Source: Lachnospiraceae bacterium UBA3804 (GTDB lineage Bacteria; Bacillota; Clostridia; Lachnospirales; Lachnospiraceae). Taken from it: a stretch of DNA of 24,183 nucleotides. Below are positions 1-7,864 of this stretch, piece by piece; the stretch's first letter is position 1, and the number at the start of each line of letters is the position of its first letter. The notes under the pieces are model-generated. The model was not told where the DNA came from. It searched no databases and saw only the letters and a list, made by a program, of their open reading frames with translations. The DNA lies in NCBI GenBank assembly GCA_002368665.1, contig DFEK01000004.1:43426-67608 (forward strand), read 5' to 3'. The position numbers and the translations under genes are program-made.

Positions 1-858
1 GCTCTGTATCCTCACATGACCGTATATGAGAACATGGCATTCGGTCTTAAGTTAAGAAAAGTTCCCAAAGATGAAATTGATAAAATGGTTAAAGAAGCAG
101 CTAAGATCCTTGACCTTACCCCGTTGCTTGACCGTAAGCCGAAGGCTTTGTCCGGTGGTCAGAGACAGCGTGTTGCCATGGGTCGTGCAATCGTTCGTAA
201 TCCTAAGGTATTCCTTATGGACGAGCCTCTTTCCAACTTGGATGCAAAACTTCGTGTACAGATGAGAATTGAGATTGCCAAGCTTCATCAGAGACTTGGT
301 ACCACCATCATCTATGTAACCCATGACCAGACCGAGGCTATGACCCTTGGTACCAGAATCGTAGTTATGAAGGACGGTGTTATCCAGCAGGTTGACACTC
401 CTCAGAACCTTTATGACAGACCTCAGAACCTGTTCGTAGCAGGATTCATGGGATCCCCTCAGATGAACTTCCTCGATGCTATCGTAGAGGTTTCCGGTGA
501 GACCGCATATCTTAATGTTGCAGGTCACTCCATTCCTCTTCCTCCTGCTAAGTCCAAGAAGTTAATCGAAGGTGGTTATGACGGAAGAAGCGTAACCTTC
601 GGTATCCGTCCTGAAGACGTTTATGACAGCGAAATGTATGTAGAAACCTCCCCGATGAGCGTATTCGAATCTACCATTAAAGTATACGAATTACTTGGTG
701 CGGAAGTATTCTTATATTTCGATCTTGAGATGTTCCCGATGACCGCAAGAGTTGATTCCAGAACAACTGCAAGACCCGGCGATACCATTAAGTTTGCTCT
801 TGATGTTGAGAAGATTCACGTATTCGATAAAGAAACCGAAATGGTAATTACCAACTAG
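1..858 (+). CDS. Sugar ABC transporter ATP-binding subunit (MalK/UgpC/MsmX family), 5'-truncated
   Basis: The reading frame is open from the first base (A-L-Y-P-H before the first Met at 16), so the gene is cut by the window edge and the Walker A region is missing. Visible are the signature LSGGQRQR, the Walker B region with VFLMDEPLSNLDAKLR, the switch histidine in YVTHDQTEAMTLG, and a C-terminal TOBE/OB-like part with the FGIRPED motif that marks MalK/UgpC/MsmX ATPases. By family, it would energise one or more carbohydrate importers from the cytoplasmic face, and MsmX-type ATPases often serve several permeases. No permease or binding protein is near, which fits a shared, separately encoded ATPase. 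Codon choice is strongly biased (many CGT, GGT and TTC), as in highly expressed genes. The exact sugar cannot be inferred. Confidence 0.93.
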   Translation, partial: ALYPHMTVYENMAFGLKLRKVPKDEIDKMVKEAAKILDLTPLLDRKPKALSGGQRQRVAMGRAIVRNPKVFLMDEPLSNLDAKLRVQMRIEIAKLHQRLGTTIIYVTHDQTEAMTLGTRIVVMKDGVIQQVDTPQNLYDRPQNLFVAGFMGSPQMNFLDAIVEVSGETAYLNVAGHSIPLPPAKSKKLIEGGYDGRSVTFGIRPEDVYDSEMYVETSPMSVFESTIKVYELLGAEVFLYFDLEMFPMTARVDSRTTARPGDTIKFALDVEKIHVFDKETEMVITN

Positions 859-875
859 TTCAAAGAAATCCAAAA

Positions 876-886
876 TGTGTTATAAT
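876..886 (+). promoter_or_regulatory. Candidate extended -10 promoter for the downstream two-component operon
   Basis: TGT-TATAAT (TGn plus a perfect TATAAT at 881-886) lies between the ATPase stop and the terminator hairpin. No good -35 box lies 17 bp upstream (GTTCAA), as expected of an extended -10 promoter. A transcript from here would start near 892, inside the hairpin, so it would not form the complete terminator. Confidence 0.45.
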
Positions 887-918
887 AAGGGTGTTCGCGG
901 ATATGCGGACACCCTTTT
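887..918 (+). terminator. Rho-independent terminator after the ABC ATPase gene
   Basis: An 11-bp stem (AGGGTGTTCGC with GCGGACACCCT, one G-U pair), a 6-nt loop and a TTTT run. It lies 29 bp after the stop codon of the ATPase gene. Confidence 0.85.
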
Positions 919-966
919 GCAGTATTATAGTGCGAGTGCATTGCAAAACTAAATTTAGGAGAACGC

Positions 967-2643
967 ATGAAGTTAAACACCCGTCTGATCATTATATTCT
1001 TTGCCATCATTATTTTACCGTTCGTGCTGGCTGCTTTGACATATTTTGTCATCTGCTCTTCGATCGTGTGGAATATGAAGCAAACCTATGATATGGATGA
1101 CATTCCTCTTTCGGCTGCGCTGAATCCTTCGGAAGTCTATACATCCATTACCGACCGGTTTATGGATATCGCAGAGGAAAAACTGTCAACGGAAGACACG
1201 GGTTTAGTCGGAGCAGGTGACATTCAGGACATTGACAAACAGTTGGGCAGAATTTCTTCCTTCCTTGTTTTAAGCAAAGACGGGGAATTATGGTATATCA
1301 GTCCGGAAAGAGAAGAAGATCCGGTACTACAGGTCATCGATCCGAAGCAGGAAGTGGTTACCCAGAGCGGATATTCTCTTTATTACAACGATCTGCGACG
1401 TGTCATCAAAGTGAAGGATTATCAGATGGCAGACGGAAGCACGGGCTATATTTACATCGTCACCTGTGTCGGCATTATTGTATCGGAAATATCCGGTGAA
1501 GGTGTTTTAATCTCCATCGTCCTGGTTTTGGTTTTAACCGGTATTCTCCTTACTTCCTGGGTGAACCAGGGCATCATTAAGCCGATGATCGCATTGAAAG
1601 AATCCATGAAGAGGATCGAAAAGGGAGACTTCGATACGCCGGCGGTCACCGCAGAGAAAGGCGAGGTCGGAGAACTCTTTGAAGGTTTTGAGAAGATGCG
1701 CCTCCGTCTGAAGGGCTCGCTGGATGAGCGAATCAAAACGGAAGAAGCAAACAGGGAGCTGGTCACCAATATTTCGCATGACTTAAAGACACCGATTACC
1801 TCCATCAAGGGATATGTGGAGGGAATCATGGACGGTGTTGCGGATACTCCCGAAAAAATGGAAAAATATATTAAAACGATATATAATAAAGCGGGAGATA
1901 TGGACTTCCTGATTGACGAACTGACGATGATGTCCAAAATCGACGCCAATCAGATCCCGTACCGCTTCCACAGGATGAATGTGGGCGATTATTTCGCGGA
2001 CTGCGCCGAAGAAGTCGGACTGGACCTGGGTACCAAGGGAATCGGATTTGACTATAAAATCCACTGTGATTCCGAGGCTGAGATCAACGCCGATCCCGAG
2101 CAGTTAAAGCGTGTGATCAACAATATCATCAATAACTCGGTAAAATACCGACGCGAAGAAAACAGCAAAATCACCCTTCGCATCTCCAACAAGGATTTAA
2201 AGACTCTTTTGGTGGAGATTGAGGATAACGGAAAAGGCATTTCCGAGAAAGAAGCGGAGAAAGTATTTGACCGTTTCTATCGCACGGATGCCTCCAGAAA
2301 TTCCAAGCAGGGCGGCAGCGGAATCGGTCTTTCCATTGCGAAAAAGGTGGTGGAAGATCATAACGGAACCATTTGGGCCACGGGCCGGGAAAACGAAGGC
2401 ATGACCGTGCACTTTACCCTTCCGTTCTATGTGGAAGAGCCCGTCCAAACGGAAGAAGAGACGACCAACAACCCGATCGTCAAATTAGAGAAGATGATCG
2501 GTAAAACCGTAGAAAGTACGGTAGCAGGCATAAAGTCCGGCGTGGAGAAGACCAAGGCCGGCGTAGAAAAGACCAAAGCGGAAATCGAAAAGAAAACCAG
2601 AAGAAACAGGGGGGAGCAAAATGAACAGGATTCTGATCATTGA
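967..2643 (+). CDS. Membrane sensor histidine kinase with HAMP domain and long charged tail
   Basis: 558 residues; the start is supported by TTAGGAG at 955-961. The layout is TM1 (about 7-33), an extracytoplasmic sensor region (about 36-160), TM2 (about 161-198), HAMP (about 200-250), a HisKA dimerisation domain with phospho-accepting His271 in NISHDLKTP, and an HATPase domain with N-box NNIINNSVKYR (385-395), DNGKG (420-424), FDRFYR and GGSGIGLS (449-456). All kinase motifs are intact. An unusual tail of about 70 residues after the ATPase domain holds repeated VEKTKAG/E heptads. The stop overlaps the start of the response regulator gene by 23 bp, so the two should be translationally coupled partners. 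The signal sensed is unknown. Confidence 0.95.
   Translation: MKLNTRLIIIFFAIIILPFVLAALTYFVICSSIVWNMKQTYDMDDIPLSAALNPSEVYTSITDRFMDIAEEKLSTEDTGLVGAGDIQDIDKQLGRISSFLVLSKDGELWYISPEREEDPVLQVIDPKQEVVTQSGYSLYYNDLRRVIKVKDYQMADGSTGYIYIVTCVGIIVSEISGEGVLISIVLVLVLTGILLTSWVNQGIIKPMIALKESMKRIEKGDFDTPAVTAEKGEVGELFEGFEKMRLRLKGSLDERIKTEEANRELVTNISHDLKTPITSIKGYVEGIMDGVADTPEKMEKYIKTIYNKAGDMDFLIDELTMMSKIDANQIPYRFHRMNVGDYFADCAEEVGLDLGTKGIGFDYKIHCDSEAEINADPEQLKRVINNIINNSVKYRREENSKITLRISNKDLKTLLVEIEDNGKGISEKEAEKVFDRFYRTDASRNSKQGGSGIGLSIAKKVVEDHNGTIWATGRENEGMTVHFTLPFYVEEPVQTEEETTNNPIVKLEKMIGKTVESTVAGIKSGVEKTKAGVEKTKAEIEKKTRRNRGEQNEQDSDH
2539..2580 (+). repeat. Tandem 21-bp repeat in the kinase C-terminal tail
   Basis: Two adjacent 21-bp units (2539-2559 and 2560-2580), each coding for GVEKTKA, differ at a few silent or near-silent positions. 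A degenerate third heptad (EIEKKTR) follows. The product would be a highly charged, probably helical extension. Confidence 0.75.
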
Positions 2644-3316
2644 AGATGAACAGGCGATTGCGGAATTGGAGAAAGACTATCTGGAGATGAACGGTTTTGA
2701 CATCGACGTTTGCAACGACGGCTTATCGGGAGAGGAAGCTGCATTGTCCGGCGATTACGATCTGATCATCTTGGATTTGATGCTTCCGGAAATCGACGGA
2801 TATGAGGTATGCCGTAAGATCCGTGAGGAAAAGGATCTTCCCATCATCATGGTCAGCGCCAAGAAAGAGGATATCGATAAAATCAAAGGCCTCGGAATGG
2901 GCGCGGATGATTACATGACGAAACCGTTTTCACCCAGTGAATTGGTTGCCCGCGTAAAAGCACATATGACGAGATATTCCCGTCTGGTGAATGCAAAGAA
3001 AGCATCCAATAACGACGTACTGGAGATCAAGGATCTTCGTATCGACAAAACCGCCAGAAGAGTTTTCGTAGGCGGTGTGGAGAAGCAGTTTACGACCAAG
3101 GAATTCGATCTGCTTGTATTCTTGGCCGAACATCCGGACGAAGTATTCCGCAAACAGGATCTGTTCCGTGAGATCTGGGGCATGGAATCCGTCGGTGACA
3201 TCACGACCGTTACCGTACACATTAAGAAGATCCGTGAAAAAATGGAAGACGATCCTTCCACTCCGAGATATATTGAGACCATCTGGGGCGTTGGTTATCG
3301 CTTCAAAGTATCCTAA
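2621..3316 (+). CDS. OmpR/PhoB-family response regulator
   Basis: 231 residues. The receiver domain (1-115) has acidic residues 8-10, phospho-acceptor Asp52 in LILDLMLP, Ser79 in VSAKK and Lys101 in TKPF. The C-terminal winged-helix domain (about 130-230) ends in the typical VTVHIKKIREK and WGVGYRF motifs. It is a DNA-binding transcription factor, presumably phosphorylated by the kinase whose 3' end it overlaps. A strong G-rich binding site (2608-2616) lies inside the kinase gene. The targets are unknown, although its own operon, including ahcY, is a natural guess. Confidence 0.96.
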   Translation: MNRILIIEDEQAIAELEKDYLEMNGFDIDVCNDGLSGEEAALSGDYDLIILDLMLPEIDGYEVCRKIREEKDLPIIMVSAKKEDIDKIKGLGMGADDYMTKPFSPSELVARVKAHMTRYSRLVNAKKASNNDVLEIKDLRIDKTARRVFVGGVEKQFTTKEFDLLVFLAEHPDEVFRKQDLFREIWGMESVGDITTVTVHIKKIREKMEDDPSTPRYIETIWGVGYRFKVS

Positions 3317-3339
3317 TTACTTCATACGAGGACAGCAGG

Positions 3340-3993
3340 ATGATAAAATCCGTGGAAATCGTATATGAGGATGAATGGATTTTGGTGGCGCTAAAGCCCG
3401 AAAACCTTGCGGTGGAAACCAGGCGAATCGACGAAGAAGATTTGGAAAGTCTCCTTCGAAAGCAGCTTAAGAAAGCCGGCGAAAAGCCGTATCTGGCAAC
3501 CATTAACCGCCTGGACCAGCCCGTCAGAGGACTTGTTTTATTTGCCAAAACCAAAGAGGCGGCAGCGGATCTGTCGGCCCAACTTAATGCCCATACGGTG
3601 GAGAAAATCTACCGGGCGAGAGTTTTCGGCCAGATTCTACCTGCCAAAGGCGAATTAAAAGACAGGCTTTACAAGGATGCAAGAACGAATACCTCCCGTG
3701 TGGTGGCCAAAAGCGACCCTGTGTATGCCAAAGGGAAGGATGCCGTTTTATCCTATGAAACGCTGGAAAACGGCGAACTGGAGATCCACCTTCTGACCGG
3801 AAGACATCACCAGATCCGTGTACAGCTTTCCCATGCGGGTCATCCGATTCTGGGGGATACCAAATACGGGAATGCACAGTCGATTGCCCGATCAAAGGAA
3901 GAGGGAACCGGGAGACTTATGCTTACGGCCTGCAGGATTTCCTTTATTCATCCCGGAACGAAAGAAAGAGTAAGTTACACCTGTGATTTATAA
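3340..3993 (+). CDS. RluA-family RNA pseudouridine synthase without S4 domain
   Basis: 217 residues. The catalytic core is recognisable from NRLDQPVRGLVLFAK, where Asp59 corresponds to the catalytic aspartate of the HRLD motif, and from GRHHQIRVQLSHAGHPILGDTKYG near the C-terminus. The family isomerises uridine to pseudouridine in rRNA or tRNA. There is no N-terminal S4 RNA-binding domain, so this is the short stand-alone form, and its site specificity cannot be read from sequence. It lies 23 bp after the response regulator gene and 26 bp before ahcY, with no terminator between, so it is part of the same transcription unit. Confidence 0.93.
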   Translation: MIKSVEIVYEDEWILVALKPENLAVETRRIDEEDLESLLRKQLKKAGEKPYLATINRLDQPVRGLVLFAKTKEAAADLSAQLNAHTVEKIYRARVFGQILPAKGELKDRLYKDARTNTSRVVAKSDPVYAKGKDAVLSYETLENGELEIHLLTGRHHQIRVQLSHAGHPILGDTKYGNAQSIARSKEEGTGRLMLTACRISFIHPGTKERVSYTCDL

Positions 3994-4019
3994 TAAAGCA
4001 GCAAAAGAAAGGAACAACC

Positions 4020-5267
4020 ATGGCAAGTGAAATTAAAGACCTGGGTCTTGCCGAGAGCGGCGAGAGAAAGATTGAATGGGTAAAAAGAAACTGTGACCTT
4101 CTTCGTACCCTGAAAGAAGAGTTTGAGAAAACAAAACCGTTCGCAGGCAAGAAGATTGCCTTAAGTGTACACCTTGAAGCAAAGACTGCATTCCTTTGCC
4201 TGACACTGGCAGCAGGCGGAGCTGAAATGTATGTTACCGGTTCCAATCCGCTTTCCACGCAGGACGATGTGGCAGCAGCACTGGTAAAGGCAGGTCTTGA
4301 AGTGCATGCCTGGTACGGAGCTACCGAAGAAGAATACAATCACCATATTGAAGAAGTTCTAAAGATCGGTCCCAATGTCATCATCGATGACGGCGGCGAT
4401 CTGGTTCACATGATGCATACCAAATTCCGCGACTTGATTCCGAATGTTATCGGCGGATGTGAAGAAACCACAACCGGTATCCTCAGACTGGAAGCCATGG
4501 CAAGAGACAATGAGCTTCAGTTCCCGATGGTCAAGGTAAACAATGCGGACTGCAAGCATTTCTTTGACAACCGTTACGGCACCGGACAGTCGGTTTGGGA
4601 CGGCATAAATCGTACCACGAACCTGATTGTAGCCGGTAAAATCGTTGTAGTTGCAGGTTACGGCTGGTGCGGAAAGGGAACCGCAATGCGCGCGAAAGGA
4701 CTCGGCGCAAGAGTCGTGGTTACCGAAGTCGATCCCGTGAAGGCCATCGAGGCGGTAATGGACGGATTCGACGTTATGCCGATGAAGGAAGCTGCCAAGA
4801 TCGGAGATATTTTTGTTACCGTAACCGGTTGCAACAAAGTCGTTGATGAAGAGGATTTTGCGGTGATCAAGGACGGAGCCATCCTTTGCAATGCAGGTCA
4901 TTTCGACTGTGAAGTGGATGTGGCATACCTTAAGAGAGTGGCTACCGAAACGGCAGAGATGCGTAAAAACATTATGGGCTACCATCTCCCGGACGGCCGC
5001 TGGGTATATATCCTGGGTGAAGGCAGACTTGTTAACTTGGCTTGCGGCGACGGACATCCCGCGGAGATCATGGATATGAGCTTTGCGATTCAGGCGCTTT
5101 CCGCCAAGTATCTGGTAGAAAACGAAGGAAAGATTAATGAGAAGCTGCTCGATGTTCCGAAGGAAGTCGATCAGGATGTGGCAAGAAGAAAGCTTGCATT
5201 CCTGGGAAAAGAAATCGACGTTTTAACCGAAGAGCAGATTGCTTACCTTACCAGTGCAGAGGTATAA
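4020..5267 (+). CDS. ahcY: S-adenosylhomocysteine hydrolase (short archaeal/Thermotoga-like form)
   Basis: 415 residues. The family splits S-adenosylhomocysteine into adenosine and homocysteine in the cytosol, using tightly bound NAD. Visible are HLEAKTA (51-57), GCEETTTGILRL (147-156), K179 and D183/N184 in the CKHFFDN segment, the NAD-binding loop GYGWCGKG (213-220) and NAGHFD (291-296). The residue equivalent to the active-site cysteine of the mammalian enzyme (YGC) is Thr188 (YGTGQS). The C-terminal K-x-DHYRY tail of the long form is absent. Both traits fit the shorter archaeal/Thermotoga-type branch, some members of which prefer S-inosylhomocysteine, so the substrate is not certain. A ribosome binding site (AAAGGA) precedes the ATG. 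It is the last gene of the two-component operon, and a terminator follows 23 bp downstream. Confidence 0.94.
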   Translation: MASEIKDLGLAESGERKIEWVKRNCDLLRTLKEEFEKTKPFAGKKIALSVHLEAKTAFLCLTLAAGGAEMYVTGSNPLSTQDDVAAALVKAGLEVHAWYGATEEEYNHHIEEVLKIGPNVIIDDGGDLVHMMHTKFRDLIPNVIGGCEETTTGILRLEAMARDNELQFPMVKVNNADCKHFFDNRYGTGQSVWDGINRTTNLIVAGKIVVVAGYGWCGKGTAMRAKGLGARVVVTEVDPVKAIEAVMDGFDVMPMKEAAKIGDIFVTVTGCNKVVDEEDFAVIKDGAILCNAGHFDCEVDVAYLKRVATETAEMRKNIMGYHLPDGRWVYILGEGRLVNLACGDGHPAEIMDMSFAIQALSAKYLVENEGKINEKLLDVPKEVDQDVARRKLAFLGKEIDVLTEEQIAYLTSAEV

Positions 5268-5290
5268 AAAGAACGGAAAACAAGGGATTT

Positions 5291-5324
5291 ATGGGGCTTG
5301 TCTTTGTTGACAAGCCCTATTTTA
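5291..5324 (+). terminator. Rho-independent terminator after ahcY
   Basis: A perfect 9-bp core (GGGCTTGTC 5294-5302 with GACAAGCCC 5309-5317), extended by G-U, U-A and A-U pairs, with a 6-nt loop and then ATTTTA. It closes the two-component/ahcY operon. Confidence 0.85.
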
Positions 5325-5334
5325 CTGTGATAGT
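5307..5334 (+). promoter_or_regulatory. Candidate sigma-A promoter for the amino acid ABC operon
   Basis: A perfect -35 TTGACA (5307-5312) lies in the loop and 3' arm of the preceding terminator. After a 16-bp spacer comes an extended -10, TGt-GATAGT (5326-5334). The predicted start near 5341 leaves a leader of about 70 nt before the lipoprotein start at 5410. Confidence 0.55.
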
Positions 5335-5409
5335 ATGGTAATGCTTTACAAAGATAAAGCGAGAGTAAGCAATTGTATTGGGATCATCAAGGATCCCGGG
5401 GAGGAAAAA

Positions 5410-6240
5410 ATGAAAAAGATTTTAGCAATCGGTTTATCCGTACTGATGACGGCATTTCTTTTTGCCGGATGTACGAAGCAGGCAGGCAGCACTACCAGCG
5501 AAGCACAGAACACTTCCGGAGAAAAATTCGTATTCAAACATGGATTTGACCTGGACTATCCCCCTTATTCCTATCGTAACGATGACGGTGAAATGGGCGG
5601 ATTTGACGTAGAGCTTTGCCAGGCAGTTTGTGAGTATAACGGCTGGGATTATCAGCCCGTTCCGTTCAACTGGGACGCAAAGGATGCCGAGCTGAGCGCA
5701 GGAAACTGCGATTGCATATGGTCCGGATTTACCAGAAACGGACGTGAAGATGATTACACCTGGAGCATCAGCTACTCCGATAACACCCAGATGATCATGG
5801 TTCCCGATGATTCCGACATCAAGACCCTGGCAGACCTCGAAGGCAAAGTAGTCGGCGTTCAGACCGCCACCAGCGCCTATGATCTTTTAAATGATGAAGA
5901 AGGTCAGTTAGAGTTAAAGAACACCTTCAAGGATCTTAAGGTATACGATACCTACACCATCGCATTCAACGATCTTCAGGTTGGTGGAATCGATGCCATC
6001 GCAATCGATGTAACTTCCGGTAATTTCTTAATGAATTCCAACAAGGGATATCACTTCTTAGATGATGTTCTTGGCAGCGAGCAGTATGCAATCGGCTTCC
6101 GCAAGGGCGAGGAAGAACTTTGCGAGCAGGTTAACCAGGCACTTCTTGCACTTGTTGAGAACGGAACCTATGACCAGATCGGCCAGAAGTATCCGGATAT
6201 CTACGAATATCTTTGCTTAAAGCCCGAAGGACAGGAATAA
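5410..6240 (+). CDS. Polar amino acid ABC transporter substrate-binding lipoprotein
   Basis: 276 residues from the ATG at 5410. An in-frame ATG at 5335 is rejected because a lipoprotein signal peptide begins exactly at 5410, behind GGGGAGG (5398-5404). The signal has KK, a hydrophobic core and lipobox LFAG-C with Cys21 as lipidation site. The mature part is a type II periplasmic-binding fold of the amino acid family (YPPYSY, GEMGGFDVEL, a region with IWSGFTRNGRE, and LADLEGKVVGVQTATSAYDLL). It would sit on the outer face of the membrane and deliver its ligand to the permease encoded next. The ligand is not evident. The neighbouring racemase domain makes an unusual or D-amino acid worth testing, but that is inference. 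Confidence 0.95.
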   Translation: MKKILAIGLSVLMTAFLFAGCTKQAGSTTSEAQNTSGEKFVFKHGFDLDYPPYSYRNDDGEMGGFDVELCQAVCEYNGWDYQPVPFNWDAKDAELSAGNCDCIWSGFTRNGREDDYTWSISYSDNTQMIMVPDDSDIKTLADLEGKVVGVQTATSAYDLLNDEEGQLELKNTFKDLKVYDTYTIAFNDLQVGGIDAIAIDVTSGNFLMNSNKGYHFLDDVLGSEQYAIGFRKGEEELCEQVNQALLALVENGTYDQIGQKYPDIYEYLCLKPEGQE

Positions 6241-6273
6241 AATCCGTTCGGTCCAATTGTAAAATGAAGTTTT

Positions 6274-6300
6274 CGAGTAGGAGATTATTTCTCCTACTCG
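6274..6300 (+). promoter_or_regulatory. Intercistronic perfect hairpin between binding protein and permease genes
   Basis: An 11-bp perfect inverted repeat (CGAGTAGGAGA with TCTCCTACTCG) has a 5-nt loop (TTATT) and is followed only by ATTTGTCT, a poor U-tract. It most likely acts as a 3' stabiliser or partial terminator that gives more binding-protein mRNA than permease mRNA, as known for other ABC operons. This role is inferred. Confidence 0.7.
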
Positions 6301-6339
6301 ATTTGTCTAAATTCACAAATACCGCTAAAGGAGTTTGCC

Positions 6340-7008
6340 ATGACATTTCCCACCATGTTGATGACGATGGCCAGCGGAATGCTTCGCACCATTCTGCTGT
6401 TTATACTGACCCTGCTTGGGTCCATCCCTTTTGGAATGCTGGTAGTAGCATGTAAAAAATCAAAATTCAAGCCGTTAGCCTGGCTTACGGAAATCTACAT
6501 CGCCATCATGCGCGGAACACCCCTGATGCTGCAGCTTTTGGTATGGTATTTCGGACCGGCCTATCTGTTTGGCTGGAAAGTCGGCAAATTCAGTATATTC
6601 GGATTGGAGTACCGTTTCATTGCACTTTTGATCGGTTTTGTATTAAACTACGCAGCGTATTTTGCGGAGATTTACCGAAGCGGAATCGATTCCATGCCTG
6701 TCGGACAGTACGAAGCGGCAGAAATCCTCGGATACAGCAAGCCCCAGACCTTCTTTGGCATCATTCTTCCGCAGGTGGTCAAAAGAGTTCTCCCTGCGGT
6801 TACCAACGAGGTAATTACCCTGGTTAAGGATACCTCCCTGGCGTCGATTCTTACCTATGAGGAAGTTTTCTCCCTTGCAAAACAGATTTCCGCATCGCAG
6901 ACATCCTTCCTTCCTTTCGTGGTTGCCGGCGTATTCTACTTCATCGCCAACTACGTTGTGGCCTGGATCATGAAGGCGCTTGAGAAGTCCATGCAGTATT
7001 ACAAATAG
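6340..7008 (+). CDS. Polar amino acid ABC transporter permease (HisM/GlnP type)
   Basis: 222 residues, AAAGGAG at 6327-6333. There are several hydrophobic segments (about 8-38, 60-78, 92-112, 135-160, 190-212). Hallmarks of the HisMQ permease family are EIYIAIMRGTPLMLQL (51-66) and the cytoplasmic EAA loop EAAEILGYSKPQTFFGIILP (125-144), which docks onto the ATPase. Only one permease gene is present, so the pore should be a homodimer. It lies between the binding-protein gene (with a hairpin between them) and the ATPase gene, and is clearly part of one transporter. Confidence 0.95.
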   Translation: MTFPTMLMTMASGMLRTILLFILTLLGSIPFGMLVVACKKSKFKPLAWLTEIYIAIMRGTPLMLQLLVWYFGPAYLFGWKVGKFSIFGLEYRFIALLIGFVLNYAAYFAEIYRSGIDSMPVGQYEAAEILGYSKPQTFFGIILPQVVKRVLPAVTNEVITLVKDTSLASILTYEEVFSLAKQISASQTSFLPFVVAGVFYFIANYVVAWIMKALEKSMQYYK

Positions 7009-7042
7009 TTTCCAAGGAGTGGTTCAGTAAGAGAGGTTTTTC

Positions 7043-7849
7043 ATGGCAAATACAAATATGGAAATTGAGAATAATCAGGACAAAATAGTCCTTAAGATGG
7101 AAAATATCCATAAACGGTTCGGACATCTTGAAGTTTTGGAGGGTATTGATCTTACCGTAAAGCACGGCGAAGTGATCAGTATCATCGGACCTTCCGGAAG
7201 CGGTAAATCCACGCTGCTTCGCTGTGCGACTTTTCTGGAATCCATCGATAAGGGAGAAATCGTTTATCTGGATAAAAAAGCCGTCACCACGAGCAACTCC
7301 GGAAAGGTAATATACAGCCCAAAGGCCGAGATGAAGGAGATCAAGCAGTATTTCGGCCTGGTATTCCAGCAGTTTAATCTGTTCCCGCATTGGAGCGTTC
7401 TGCAGAATGTCATGGATGCCCCGTTAAAAGTATTAAAGCGAGACAAGAAAGAAGTGGAAGCGGAAGCGAGAGTATTACTCGAGCGCATGGGACTTGCGGA
7501 CAAAGCGGACAGCTATCCCTGCAATCTCTCGGGCGGCCAGCAGCAGAGAGTTGCGATTGCACGTGCGCTTGCGATGAAGCCGGAAATTCTCTTCTTTGAT
7601 GAACCGACATCCGCACTCGACCCCGAGCTTACCATTGAAGTTTTGAAGATCATCCGCAAACTGGCGGAAGAGAAGATGACCATGGTGATCGTTACCCATG
7701 AAATGTCCTTTGCCAGGGCAGTCAGCAACAGGGTTATCTTTATGGACGGAGGTTTTATCGTAGAGCAGGGAGATCCGGAGCAGGTATTCGGAAATCCGTC
7801 CAGAGATCGTACGAAGCAGTTCCTAAAAAGCTACAGCGAACAGGCATAA
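7043..7849 (+). CDS. Polar amino acid ABC transporter ATP-binding protein (GlnQ/HisP type)
   Basis: 268 residues, GAGAGG at 7031-7036. It has Walker A GPSGSGKS (49-56), a Q-loop region with VFQQFNLFPH, signature LSGGQQQR (162-169), Walker B ILFFDEPTSALDPE (182-195) and switch His219 in VTHEMSFAR, so it is a complete, apparently active ATPase. Compared with typical GlnQ (about 240 residues) it carries a slightly longer N-terminus and an insert of about 20 residues (79-98) before the Q-loop. It powers uptake with the permease encoded 34 bp upstream. The racemase-endonuclease fusion gene begins 15 bp after its stop. Confidence 0.96.
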   Translation: MANTNMEIENNQDKIVLKMENIHKRFGHLEVLEGIDLTVKHGEVISIIGPSGSGKSTLLRCATFLESIDKGEIVYLDKKAVTTSNSGKVIYSPKAEMKEIKQYFGLVFQQFNLFPHWSVLQNVMDAPLKVLKRDKKEVEAEARVLLERMGLADKADSYPCNLSGGQQQRVAIARALAMKPEILFFDEPTSALDPELTIEVLKIIRKLAEEKMTMVIVTHEMSFARAVSNRVIFMDGGFIVEQGDPEQVFGNPSRDRTKQFLKSYSEQA

Positions 7850-7864
7850 GAAAGAGTACGCAGC

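Noticed and set aside
3994..4019. Possible SAH or SAM riboswitch in front of ahcY
   Set aside because: Only 26 bp separate ahcY from the previous gene, too short for any known riboswitch of these classes.
4359..5057. 232-codon open frame on the minus strand inside ahcY
   Set aside because: It lies wholly opposite a well-conserved enzyme gene, has no family-like motif and is best explained as an antisense shadow of the codon pattern.
5335..5409. Upstream ATG extending the substrate-binding lipoprotein by 25 residues
   Set aside because: It would bury the lipoprotein signal peptide, and the predicted transcription start is close to or after this ATG.
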